Below are positions 14,451 to 25,813 of a stretch of DNA of 64,000 bases, in pieces. The notes below the pieces were generated by a model that worked only from the letters and a program-made list of their open reading frames with translations, was not told the DNA's origin and made no database searches. Location of the stretch: NCBI GenBank assembly GCA_029216955.1, contig JANAVB010010791.1, positions 2,231,482 through 2,295,481 of the forward strand, read 5' to 3'. Made by a program: the position numbers and the translations under genes. Within the stretch, counting starts at the first letter, position 1. Each line of letters begins with the position of its first letter. This stretch comes from Iris pallida. Taxonomy: Eukaryota > Streptophyta > Magnoliopsida > Asparagales > Iridaceae.

Positions 14451-15192
14451 AATATGTATTTGTAGAAGAAGGAAAAAAATTTAGTGTAAGAGAGTAGCGA
14501 CACCGACACGATGCACATCTGGTTGGTTGTGGATGGAAATTTTGCTGGAGGAGTACCTCTCCTTTTATAGGAGGTGGGAATTCCCAGTTGGATATAGATT
14601 AGGATTCGTTTAAACCCCGATGGATAACTCCCTCTATTTATTTAAATCGATTTAAATCCAAAACAATCTAGATAACTTCCCTTTAAATTAAATGCATGTT
14701 TAAAATAAAATCTTTTCCACATTTAAATTATAAAAATAACTCAAATATTCAATAAACAAAATCTTAAAATAAATTTCCATAAATATTAAAATATTGCATT
14801 TAATAAATTTTGAAAATTAAGATAATTACTTAAATATTAAATCATAAGTAGCTTTCTATAAAAATATGTTACTATACAAATTTCCAATTTCACAAAATAT
14901 TAAATCACGATTTTCAAATCACAATTTATTTTTAAATGACGAATAAAATAACCTTTTTATAAAAATATTTATTACCTTTGTTTGAACATGTACTTTTATA
15001 TAATAAATAGAATGTATAATAAAATATTTTTCTAAAATATATAGCTTGACGCATATTCGCACTTGTCGAGTCGATACGAATGCAAATCTCGCATGCTACG
15101 CAAAAAAATGCGAACTCGTATGCAACGTGTCAATACGAAGTATAAAAAATATTTTTTAAAAAAATAATAGTAGAAATTTATGGGGGTTTACA

Positions 15193-15230
15193 TCCTACCC
15201 AACTTAAAAGAATTTCGTCCTCGAAATTTA
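15193..15230 (-). promoter_or_regulatory. LARD-2 polypurine tract region
   Basis: Minus-strand ttttaagttgggtagga directly abuts the LTR start TGTAAACC. The purine-rich run primes second-strand DNA synthesis in gypsy elements. A near-identical arrangement sits beside the Gypsy-1 3' LTR at 22737-22775. Confidence 0.75.
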
Positions 15231-18200
15231 GAAAAAATCAGGATAGGTAGGGCGAAGGAGATAGAAGCAGTATAATCGATAAGAATTTGATTCATATTTG
15301 AACAAAAGGCAATCAATTGTTTGACGAGAATGAACCGACCTTTCAATGGCAATATGTCGTTTGATCGATTAGAACAAACTTTCTGATGGTTTTAGATTAC
15401 GATCATGCACATGACAATCGATCAATGACTAAGCTCGATCATCCCTAACATTAACCTCGAAAAGGGGCAACCTCACAAGTAGGTAATAAACTCCTTAATT
15501 CCTTGATACCATCAATATTCACTTATCATAAATCGTTCTTCCCAAGAATTACTTCCGTTCCACGTCCCCTTAAACAAAACCAATATGATTATAAATATTT
15601 TCTAATTTCCTCTATTTCGTCATAAAATAGTTCTCCAATTTTGAATCCCATAATTTCCATTATACTAGCTCACTTATATATATCTTTCCAAGTTAAAATT
15701 TCCTCTAAAATTATAATTACAACACTTTCAACCAATTGGCCCAAGTAAAAGTTAAAATCTTCTTACTACGATTTGTATTTGTTGCTCAATGCATCCATGG
15801 GTATCAAAAATCCGTCTTCAATGATAAATCTCGAAAACTATCCGTATACCTTCGTAACTCAATCTTCTATCATCATAATAGCACATTTTTTTCTAAAATA
15901 CTTATTAGTCACTCTCTCAAAAATTTGAATTCAACAATCTCAGTTATTGATGGTAGGAATGAAATTTATCTCAACTTTCTATTCATAATCAATTGAGAAC
16001 TTTAATCAAAATATAAAGGTTTCTTTCTTCAACACTTGGTTATCCTTGAAAAATAAGATCATCATAATGTCAACATTGTCTTTATCCAAAAATTTGCATC
16101 CCTAAACTTTATATATAACTTTGGACTCTTAAACCACCAACACTTAGAAGATTCTTCACTCGATATTTAGTTACCTCAAAACCATTTTTTTTTTTTTTTG
16201 AAATTCGAGAAGTCTATTGACTCTTGAGTGTTTCATCAAAACACCGTATATCATTCCTTATTTTATATATTTGGATTTATCGCACACTTATTTATGTCCC
16301 ATCTATACCTCAAAATCTCGTAATTATCTTAACCACTATATTATTTATCCATGTTGTGGGGTTTCTCCAATCTAACCTCTACTAACCCAAGATTGTCATG
16401 ATCAAATGTCATTTCGCATAAGGGAATCATAAGGTGGCGTAAACAAATGGTGAAATCATAGTGAAGTATGAGAAAACAATTTAATTGGAAGGAAGAAAAA
16501 GTAAGTGTTGCTAATATTGCACGAAAAGTAAAAAGGTGTTATGGGTCTAAGTAAATCAAGATGATACAAGAAAAAATAAAATGGCAAGGGTTAAGCAGTC
16601 AGATAAAAACACAAGGTCAAGCATTTAACGGATTTAGTAGATCGCATTTTGCCGAATATTTGAGTCGTGATTGAGTCCAAATATATAGTCAAAAGTATAT
16701 CGGTACCATGGTATAGGTTATAGTTGAGTCTTTATGGCCCGAAAGTCGTACCATAAAAATAGAATACAAGGGGACGTATTTTAGTGGGACATGATATACC
16801 TACACGAAGGTGAGCTCGTCTAGGTCTTGTATGTGAAATTTGTTGGAAGGAAAAGTCTAGTGTTGTGCTCCAAGTATTGAAGTCACGATAGGGAACGCCA
16901 AATAATCAAAATAGAAAGTGGGTTTTTCATAAGGTACTAATTAATGCACCAAAAATAAAAGGTTAAAGCACGAAATAAAGATAATTAGGAAATCTTGTAG
17001 ATCAAGTTAAGATAAGTTAGAGACACCGTTTCTAGAGAGAGATTAGTCTCCTAGATGAGGGTATGGTCAAGGGGATGGTTCTAATCACTTCTAAGTTCCA
17101 AACAATTAGATGGTCACGAATAAAGATCTAGCTTGGGGGGAAGGTCGAGCGAGTCAAAGATATGTTCATCGGTTTGGTCGATGACTAATTACACTTGTGT
17201 ATATGCAATATTATAGTCATAGGTGGCATGGCAATCTAATGTGGAATACTTCTATCTCACTTGGGTGACCTTACTTGCTTCTTAGTCCTCTACCAATATA
17301 TGATTTAATCTAAAATTTCAAGTTCTTCAAAATTTTCTCAATAAATTCCAAGATACTTCGTCAAAATTTTCAATTATCTTAGACTGTCAACTTTAACCAC
17401 AATTTTTAAATCTCTAGTAAATCTCGAAACAACCCTTGTATATCGCAATCGAATAATAACCCTTTTTTTTCCAAATCTTAAACTCAACATTTAATAAGTT
17501 TATCTGTCAAAATTCATACTACAAAATGAAACATTTAAATAATTCCCGAATCTAACTCTATATCCTTCCAATGTGCATATCTAGCTTTCAATAAGTCACC
17601 ACTACTCTTCAAAATATTATTATATATTTTTTTTTCTCACCAAAATTTAAATATCCAAAATCAAGGCTTTTAAACTCAAATTTTAGATAACCTTATAAAT
17701 CATAGATCATAAGACAATTTGAAATTTGAATTTTTCCTTCAAGTTGATTTCATATCTTCCAAATTATTTCAAACAAAATTTTTACCATTATCTCTTCAAG
17801 CTCAAAATTAAATACCTATAATTCGTAAATCGTAGAATCAATTTAAATCCTCAAGCCCTCTAATAACCTGTAAATCATAAACCCTTCGTACTCTCTAGTC
17901 GTTACAAAATCATAACTTATAATTTAAAACACTTTAATAAATTCAAGATAAACTTTAACATATTCAATCCCAACTTGAACCAAATCGTAATCATGGGTCA
18001 CAATTTAAAGATGTTACTCAATTCAGTTTCATATCCCAAATAAATCATAAACTATTTCGCTATTTCCAAAAATCATAATAATTTTTTTTTTTCTGTCCTC
18101 TTGTGTACACCACCTTGTAATGGCAAAATAAAATTCCAACTATCCATTGAAGGCGGTAATATGCTACTACCCAACTTGAAATTTACTAATCCTTAAAATC

Positions 18201-18504
18201 ATACTTTCTAGAAAAATAAATTTCTTTATAACTCAAATAAAATTCCAATGCATATTAATTGCCAATGGCAATCCATCTAGCCATGTGTTTTAACCTATGG
18301 GCATATACTAGTTTAGTCATCTTACTAAACACGAACTAAGAATTTATAGTAGAAGGAGTCATGCAAGATGCAATTCAAAGAGGTCGAACGAGAGCTCGGA
18401 ATTTGAAGTCAAGGAAGGATGCCAAGTGGGTGGATGAGATTCTAAACTCTAATCCTATACTGCAGGCCCGTTCGGTACAGTCATGTAACCAAAACGGCAA
18501 ACTA

Positions 18505-18530
18505 GACCTGCATGGGCCACCACAAAAACA
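18505..18530 (-). other. LARD-2 primer-binding-site region, non-canonical
   Basis: Immediately downstream of the 5' LTR on the minus strand is TGTTTTTGTGGTGGCCCATG followed by CAGGTC. It is not the TGGTATCAGAGC of initiator-Met tRNA priming, but it matches the same position in Gypsy-1 and Gypsy-3. Confidence 0.7.
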
Positions 18531-20351
18531 TGTAACGCCCCAGTCCCAAAATATATAGGACTAGAACGTAATCATGCCAGCTGTATACATACGAAGTATA
18601 TGGACCCTCGTATATATACATAAGCTGTAAAATGCAGTAACCAAGGTACTAAATCTCATCCACAAAGATAAATATGATATAAAAGTAACTATGAATTTGT
18701 CATGTACACAATAGTTGGGCGGAGACAAAGTCCACTACCAACCAAGTTATATATGGAAAAAATATACAAGGAAAGAATTTAGCAAGCGAGAGCAATGGCG
18801 AGTCCAAGAGCAATCACCACGAAGGAAGGAATGGCCTTAGCTAGAGCACCTGCAAGAAATCACGAAACACACACCTGATGAGATAACCAGGTCCTCAGAG
18901 GGACGTAATAAGATACATCAACATGCCACATAACTGAATATATACTATGTCATAAATCACAAGTAAAGTAAATAGTCACACTCGTAACAAGTTCTAATAC
19001 CTCATCATCGAAACAGTGGACTACCCCTGCAACCAAACAAGGACAAGGGGTAGTACACTATACCGTGATGCGATATTGTCCCAAGCTACCAATGGAACGG
19101 GGTGATATGACATTGACGAGGGTTACCTAACCATCTAATGTGTTTATGCAGTAAGAACAAACCTTCAACGCATGAGCCCTGGCTGTAAATAGGATCGGCA
19201 TAGTTCCCATATAGGGCACCAGGGGCCTACGTCCATAACGCTCGGGAAGCGTCAGAGGGCACCATGTGCAAGGGGCTACGTCCATAACGCTCTGGATAAC
19301 GTCAGAGGGAACCTGGAGCCTGCATCTCCGACGGAGCGCACAGGTAATGAGGGAAGTGCATAGAAGCCCATACGTCAGGTAATGTTCTCCCCACCCAATG
19401 TACCTGTCAAGTCGCATCCACGACCATGTACCTCTACTAACTGCTAAGTCTCCTAACATGCCTCTATTAGCAGTTAGCCCTAACGCATGCGCATGGGGGG
19501 ATCAGCCCACACGCAAGAACCTCTATATGCTTCTCATCTCACACATCATCGTGGTATAACTGTGTCAAGGTTTATGCAATGCACTAAGCTAGTGGTAGTT
19601 CCTTAACTCTAAGTCCATATGCAATCAAAGGGTAATTAACAAGGTACAACTAATATCACTGAGCAGGCAGTAATCAAGAACTAGAAATAAATGAACAGTG
19701 ATATATAATAAAAATACAGACTGAATATAAATAGTATAATGGCAAGGTATCTTGCCTGGTGCGTCGCCTGGTGTGATGCGATGATCCGACAAGTCTTGAT
19801 TGTTCAATAGCCATGGTCGATAGGTAGAGGCCTGAAGTGGCAAAGAATTAGGAGCAGGAACTAGTCATGATTAGTCACGATCATGGGTGATTGATTGAGA
19901 AAAATTTTGTGGAGATGGGTACTATTTTGAAAATATTTATAGCCCTCGAAAATAGTTTCATATAAATACTTGTACATATAAAAATTCATTTTAGGCTAAA
20001 GACTAAGTATATGTAAAATAACATTTTAGGTCGAAAACTATATTAGTAAAAGGTAATTATTTGAAAAGACTAGACTTCATTGTATAATTGAGTAAATACC
20101 TTTTTATTAATCAAAATATTGATTTTTAGGAAAAACGAGTTTTGGGCAAAACCCTATAATAATATAATATCATATGATTTAGGGTTCGGAACCTGGTTTG
20201 CAAACAATTATAAACCAAGGTCAATAAAATATATTTTTCCACTATTATATATATTGGTAAATATTATAGATATATTTTATCAAAATAATAATGATAATAC
20301 TAATGCTAATAAAATAAATCTAATAATAATTTTAACAATACTAATAATGAT

Positions 20352-20384
<33 letters not shown>

Positions 20385-22044
20385 TGTAATAATAATAGTA
20401 AAGAATATAACATAATAATAATCAATATAATAATAATAATCATAATAATAATACTATTAATATTAATATTAACCCAGCCCCCTTTCCGTAACTTAATTTC
20501 GGGAGAGAGAGAGTGACGGAAGAGGAGAAGAAAGAGGGGGTTTGGCGATCGGGTTTTACCAGAGGCGGTGGAGTCGGAGGAAGCGGTCGTCGCCGGGGGT
20601 GGCTGGATCTGGAGAGAGGGGGCACGGAGAAGTCGGGCGCCGACGGTGGAGGAGGTCGCGGCGGTCTCGGCGGTGGCGCCATGGCTGTCAGCGCACGGAG
20701 GGGAGCGTCGGCGGTGACCAGCGCGGGACGGCCGGCCAGGGCTTCGAGGCGTGCGGCGGAGTAGTTGATCTCGACGGTGAGAGGGTTTTCGGAGTTCGGT
20801 GGAGAGCGGTGGTTCGGTCCGACGAGGCGACGGAGGAAGTGGAAGGGGAAGCGGCGGCGGATCCCGGGGCATGGCTCCGGCGTTCACCGGACACGGAGAA
20901 GGCAGACACCGGCGGTCCAGCGCCGGAGTTTGGGCGACGGTGTTCTGGCTCGGCTCGGTAAGGATTTCTTTCCCTCCTCCTTCTTTTCTTCTGTTGCTGG
21001 TGGTTAGGGCGATGATGTTGTCGGAGATGGTGGTGGTATGCCAGGGGAGATGGTGGTTTTGATGGTGGTGACGATGGTTGTTCTGTGGTGACGGGTGAAG
21101 GTGATGGTGGTGTCGGGAAGGTGTTTGCGGGTGGAGGCCATGGTGGACGTATTGGTGGAGTTGGCGGTGGTGGGACTGTTGTCCTGGTCGAGAACGAAAA
21201 GGCATGGAGGAGACGACGTGGTGGTGACTGGACGATTGAAAAGTCCGTATCGGGGGTGTCCGACACGGCGGGGTGAACGTCCGGGATTATCGGACGGATC
21301 GAAATATGTATTTGTAGAAGAAGGAAAAAAATTTAGTGGAAGAGAATAGCGACACCGACACGATGCACATCTGGTTGGTTGTGGATGGAAATTTTGCTGG
21401 AGGAGTACCTCTCCTTTTATAGGAGGTGGGAATTCCCAGTTGGATATAGATTAGGATTCGTTTAAACCCCGATGGATAACTCCTTCTATTTATTTAAATC
21501 GATTTAAATCCAAAACAATCTAGATAACTTCCCATTAAATTAAATGCATGTTTAAAATAAAATCTTTTCCACATTTAAATTATAAAAATAACTCAAATAT
21601 TCAATAAACAAACTCTTAAAATAAATTTCCATAAATATTAAAATATAGCATTTAATAAATTTCAAAAATCAAGATAATTACTTAAATATTGAATCATAAG
21701 TAGCTTTCTATAAAAATATGTTACTATACAAATTTCCAATTTCGCAAAATATTAAATCACGATTTTCAAATCACAATTTATTTTTAAATGATGAATAAAA
21801 TAACCTTTTTATAAAAATATTTATTACCTTTGTTTGAACATGTACTTTTATACAATAAATAGAATGTATAGTAAAATAGTTTTCTAAAATATATAGCTCG
21901 ATGCATATTCGCACTTGTCGAGTCGATACGAATGCAAATCTCGCATGCTACGCAAAAAAAATACGAACTCGTATGCAACGTGTCAATACAAAGTATAAAA
22001 AATATTTTTAAAAAAATAATAGTAGAAATTTAGGGGGGTTTACA
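18531..22044 (-). repeat. LARD-2 5' LTR
   Basis: A 3.5-kb LTR, starting TGTAACGCCCC and ending GGGTTTACA in window orientation. It differs at about four positions in the first 115 bp from its partner, fewer than the Gypsy-1 LTR pair. It contains the same (AAT)n tract (20320-20470) and GC-rich block (20470-21300). In this copy the minus strand has a continuous low-complexity frame of 299 codons (21205-20306), which is broken in the partner LTR. Confidence 0.95.
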
Positions 22045-22049
22045 ATGCG
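22045..22049. other. Target site duplication ATGCG, right side of LARD-2
   Basis: Exact repeat of 11700-11704. Confidence 0.95.
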
Positions 22050-22736
22050 ACAGGGAAATAAAGGAGTTCATGCGGATAAAGCCAACCGACTAAGCCATGC
22101 GGCTGAAGCTGTTATGCGGCTAAAGAAACTGTCGCATGAAAGTTCATGCGGTCAAGTACTGCTCTTCTTTTCCGTTTGTCCGAGAAAAAGATCCATGAAG
22201 TCCATGCTTCCAAGCTCCACTAGACCTTCAGTCAAGTTCAAAATCCGGACTTCCATAGGTCAAAATGGGGCAGAAAGAAATTTCCTACAACATGGAACCA
22301 TCAAAACTTGAAAATAACAAGATTAGATAGATCAAAATCCAAGAAATCCGAAAATATAATAAACTTAGATCTACACATATTGAACCATGGAAATTTAAAA
22401 TGCTAAGTACTAAAGTGTCTTAGAATCTCGTGGAGAAGGTAATGGAACAATAAAAACTTGGTTCCTCCATGAAGAAAGCTGCACTTGCCTAGGCCTCTTG
22501 TTAGGTGGAAGAGTGTAATGGTGAAGAAGAAGTAATGAGGAGAGAGAGTGAGTGGGCGGCTATTAAAAGAAGAGGGGGTGGTAGGTGGGGGTTTGGTTCA
22601 CATAAAAAACTAATCCAAACTGAACCATACAAACCAAACCGAACCAAGCAATGAAACACCAGATAAACTATGAAACGAGGCGTGCAATATACGTACACAT
22701 ATACCAAAATAAGTAATACGAACTACGGTCGTTACA
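22050..22736 (-). repeat. Gypsy-1 3' LTR, inner segment
   Basis: Continues the LTR interrupted at 11704 and corresponds to 40475-41160 of the other LTR. It ends acggtcgttaca at 22736. Confidence 0.93.
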
Positions 22737-22775
22737 ACTCTACCCACCTTAAAAGAATTCCATCCTCGGAATTTA
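22737..22775 (-). promoter_or_regulatory. Gypsy-1 polypurine tract region
   Basis: On the minus strand, gaattcttttaaggtgggta leads to gagt and then the LTR start TGTAACGACC. This is the usual second-strand priming site of this clade. Confidence 0.78.
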
Positions 22776-22879
22776 ATCAAGAGGCTAGAGAGGCAAGGAC
22801 AAGCTATACTAACCACAGACAAGCTATAACAAGGCAGTCAATCAAGCAATCATTCATTCAAGTGAGGAATTGAGAGTAT

Positions 22880-23140
22880 AAGGCATAAGAAGGACATTAT
22901 ACCTTACGAGTCAAACAGTCGGGATATCACGATCGGATATCATCCTCACGCTCCTACGTTGACTCACCCAAAGAGTGATGATCCCAAGCAACACGGACTA
23001 AACTAATAGTCTTGTTCTTGAGTATCTTCTCTCTCCGGTCTAATATAGACACGGGCCTTTCCTTATACGAAAGGTTGGTACCAACAACCAATTTCGAATG
23101 ATCCAGGATATGGCTCGGGTCTGGGATATACCGTCATAGT
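22880..23140 (-). pseudogene. Gypsy-1 integrase C-terminal chromodomain-like tail
   Basis: Minus-strand translation gives a piece reading ERPVSILDRREKILKNKTIS, followed shortly by a W-D-H-H-S motif, then an interrupted REDDIRS-like end. This matches the chromodomain-like tail of plant chromovirus integrases (family knowledge), which can steer integration into particular chromatin. One in-frame stop is visible where the family usually has Trp. It follows the integrase without a gap. Confidence 0.7.
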
Positions 23141-24418
23141 TGGGATACATGGAACACGTTATGTACCTCACATAACGACGGTAGAAGAGCGAGATGATAG
23201 GACACATCTCCTACTTGCTCCAGAATGTCGAACGGTCCTATATATCTAGGACTAAGCTTTTCCCGTATGTCGAAACGAATGACGCCACGGTTAGGTGAAA
23301 TCCTTAGGAATACATGGTCGTCGACCGAGAATTCAAGGGGACGCCGATAGGAATCGGCCCAATGATGCTGGCGATCTTGGATAACTCGAAGATGATCTCT
23401 GACTCTCCAGACCACCTTAACTGTCTGAGCAATCATTTCCGGACCGAGCATCTTCCTCTCTCTAATATTGTCCCATGCTAGCAGGGATCTGCACTTCCTA
23501 CCATACAGTGCCTCGAACGGTGCCATCTGGATACTGGCTTGGAAACTATTGTTGCACGACAACTCCACCAGGTGCAGGTGATCTTCCCACGAACCACAAA
23601 AATCGAGTGTACAAGATCTCAACATATCTTCCAAGGTTCGTATGGTACGCTCTGACTGACCATCTGTCTGCGGATGATAAGCTGAGCTGAACTGGAGGTT
23701 AGTTCCCCAAACTCTCCTGTAGACTACGCCAAAAGTGCGACGTAAATCTAGAATCTCTGTCTGAGGTGATACTGACTGGTATACCGTAAAATCTGATGAT
23801 CTGCTTGAGGTACATCTCTGCCAGATGAGCCATCGACTGACCAACTCTGAATGGAAGAAAGTGAGCCACCTTCGTGAGCCTGTCGACTATAACCCAGATA
23901 GCATCTCTACCCGCCGGGGACCTAGATAATCCAGTCACAAAATTTATGGTTATATGCTCATATTTCCATTCTAGAATTGGCAAGGGCTGAAGAAGTCCAG
24001 CCGGCCTCTGATGTTCAGCTTTAACTTGTTGCCAAACCAAACACTGCGAGACAAACCGGGCTATCTCCCTCTTCATGCCATCCCACCAAAAGTGCTGACG
24101 AATATCACGGTACATCTTTTTACTACCGGGATGAATCGAATACTGAGAACTATGAGCCTCTGCCATGATCTTCTGTCTGATATCACTACTGGGTACACAA
24201 AGACGCTTCCTATGTCGAAGTGTACTGTCCTTATGGATGCATAACTCTGGTCTTCGTCCTGCCTCACACTCTGTCCTGAGTCGCTGAAGCTTGGAATCTG
24301 TCGACTGCGCCATCCAGATCCTCTCGACTATACTGGACTGAACTTGCATACTGGCCATTAGTGCCACACTAGTAGGAAGGACAACTTCTATACCCATCTT
24401 CTGAAGGTCTGCTAACAA
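23134..24418 (-). pseudogene. Gypsy-1 integrase
   Basis: Integrase joins cDNA ends to host DNA. From the minus strand: an H2C2-type zinc-binding region (IHPGSKKMYRDIRQHFWWDG, then CLVW), the catalytic core (HITINFVTGLSRSP, then [11 protein letters not shown], then [20 protein letters not shown]), and the [10 protein letters not shown] and HNVFHVSQL blocks. Two frames overlap at 23699-23844, showing a frameshift after LQESLG. The family norm is CLVC and TMDFVTGL. Here the second zinc-ligand Cys is Trp and the first catalytic Asp is Asn, so the enzyme would be dead even without the frameshift. Confidence 0.93.
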
Positions 24419-24745
24419 CTATGGTTGTGCTGTTAGAAAATAAACTCTGACTCTCCTGCTCAATGCATCTGCAACGACGTTGGCCTTCCCAGGATGATAC
24501 TGCAGGTTGACATCATAATCCACAATTAGCTCTAGCCACCTCCTCTGACGCATGTTAAGATCCTTCTGAGTGAACACATACTTCAGGGTCTTGTGGTCGG
24601 TGAAAATCTCTACCCTATCTCCATACAAGTAATGCATCCACAGCTTAAGAGCAAACACTACTGCTGCTTGCTCCAAGTCATGGGTTAGGTAATTTCTCTC
24701 ATGATCACGAAGTTGGCATCACGCATAAGCTATTACCTTCCTATG
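24419..24745 (-). pseudogene. Gypsy-1 RNase H, C-terminal part
   Basis: Minus-strand sequence with [20 protein letters not shown], then [12 protein letters not shown] and [16 protein letters not shown], typical of the gypsy RNase H domain, which removes RNA from RNA-DNA hybrids. Between this and the RT/RNase H start there are at least one frameshift and stops (24676-24746). The frame runs up to the integrase, as expected in a gypsy pol. Confidence 0.9.
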
Positions 24746-25813
24746 CTACATCAGAACACATCCTAAGCCTCGGCCTGAAGCATCACAATATACTGAGAAT
24801 CTCCTGGTTCCATCTGGAAGCGTGAGAATGGGTGCCGTCATCAAACCTCGCTTCAACTTCTCAAAAGAATCCTGGTACTCTGTTGTCCAAGAAAAATGCA
24901 CAACTTTACGGGTCAACTGGGTCAATGGCGCTGAAATTCGAGCAAAGTCTGAGACAAATTGTCGGTAGTAGCCGGCCAAGCCAAGGAAACTGTGAACTTC
25001 TGCAACTGTGCTGGGTACTGGCCATGTCTCAATAGCCATGATCTTTTGGGGATCCACTTCTACTCCCCCTCTGGTGATGATATGACCCAAGTACGAAATA
25101 CGATCGAGCCAAAACTCACATTTACTAAACTTGGCATACAACTGGTGCTCCCTAAGAATCTGGAGGACAACTCTGAGATGTTGCTCATGCTCCGCCTCAC
25201 TCTTGCTATAGACCAGGATGTCATCTATAAACACAATCACGAATTGATCCAAATAAGGCATAAAGATACGATTCATGAGGTCCATGAATACAGTCGGCGC
25301 ATTGGTTGCTCCAAATGGCATAAGAAAGAACTCATAATGCCCATACCGGGATCTGAAAGCTGTCTTCGGGATGTCCTGCTCTCTGACTCTGATCTGATGA
25401 TATCCTGAACGCAAGTCAATCTTTGAGAATACTGCTGTCCCTTTGAGTTGATCAAACAAGTCATCTATCTTCGGGAGAGGGTATCTGTTCTTGATTGTCA
25501 CAGAGTTCAAGGTACGATAATCTATACATAACTTGGACGTACCATCCTTCTTTTTCACAAGAAGCATCGGGACTCCCCAAGGCGATCTACTAGCACGAAT
25601 GAATCCCTTGGTCCTGAGTTCTTCAATCATCTTGTATAATATCTCTAGCTATGACGGCGCCATCCTGTAGACTCTCTCCGATATTGGGGCTGTCCCTGGG
25701 ATCAAATCGATAGTGAACTTGATCTCTCGCTCTGGCGGCATCCCTGGAAGCTCTTCTGGGAAAACATCTGGAAACTCTTCAACTATCTGGGGTAACTGCA
25801 TTGCTGCTACTAC
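24746..25813 (-). pseudogene. Gypsy-1 reverse transcriptase and RNase H start
   Basis: Reverse transcriptase copies the element RNA. A long minus-strand frame (25630-24746) holds all the usual blocks: [31 protein letters not shown] with the first catalytic Asp, [12 protein letters not shown], the FIDDILVYS active site with its Asp pair, [10 protein letters not shown] and [11 protein letters not shown], then [13 protein letters not shown] of RNase H. Upstream (25813-25640) lies the linker [19 protein letters not shown], then one in-frame TAG after RMAPS. The catalytic residues are intact, and this is the best preserved part of the element. The solo LTR at 25814 cuts it from protease. Confidence 0.95.
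25809..25813. other. Candidate target duplication ACTAC left of solo LTR
   Basis: ACTAC here against ACTGC at 26930-26934, four of five bases matching. Excising the segment plus one copy leaves the protease-to-RT linker in frame, which supports the boundaries. Confidence 0.55.

Larger units (their letters stand above)
11705..15192 (-). repeat. LARD-2 3' LTR
   Basis: Aligns along its full length with 18531-22044, with only scattered point differences and small indels. It contains tandem repeats of a cgctcgggaagcgtcagagg-like unit near 12370-12490, an (AAT)n tract near 13490-13640 and a GC-rich block at 13640-14450. Confidence 0.95.
15193..18530 (-). other. LARD-2 internal region, no coding capacity
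   Basis: AT-rich and poor in open frames on both strands; the longest (18361-18558) overlaps the primer-site motif and is not a known protein. No RT, integrase or gag motif is visible. Next to the 3' LTR, on the minus strand, lies the gypsy-typical cgaggacgaaattctttt followed by the purine tract aagttgggtagga (15193-15207). Confidence 0.8.
11705..22044 (-). mobile_element. LARD-2: coding-free long-LTR retrotransposon
   Basis: A 10.34-kb element flanked by perfect 5-bp duplications (ATGCG). The LTRs (11705-15192 and 18531-22044) are nearly identical, and the internal region of 3.3 kb has no gag or pol frame. A polypurine tract next to the left LTR and a primer-site motif next to the right LTR show that it reads on the minus strand. 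LTR ends TGTAACGCCCC and TTTACA resemble Gypsy-1. Long LTRs with a non-coding interior are the hallmark of large retrotransposon derivatives (LARDs), which depend on proteins from an autonomous relative. It lies within an LTR of Gypsy-1, so it is the younger insertion. Confidence 0.93.

Noticed and set aside
13477..14518. Pro/Arg/His-rich open frames on both strands of the LARD-2 LTR
   Set aside because: Composition follows the GC-rich block, the frames are broken by indels between the two LTR copies, and no domain is visible.
18361..18558. Short plus-strand frame at the LARD-2 right LTR border
   Set aside because: It runs across the primer region into the LTR, on the opposite strand to the element, and resembles no known protein.
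24832..25408. Plus-strand frames opposite reverse transcriptase
   Set aside because: They mirror the strongly conserved minus-strand RT frame and lack any motif of their own.
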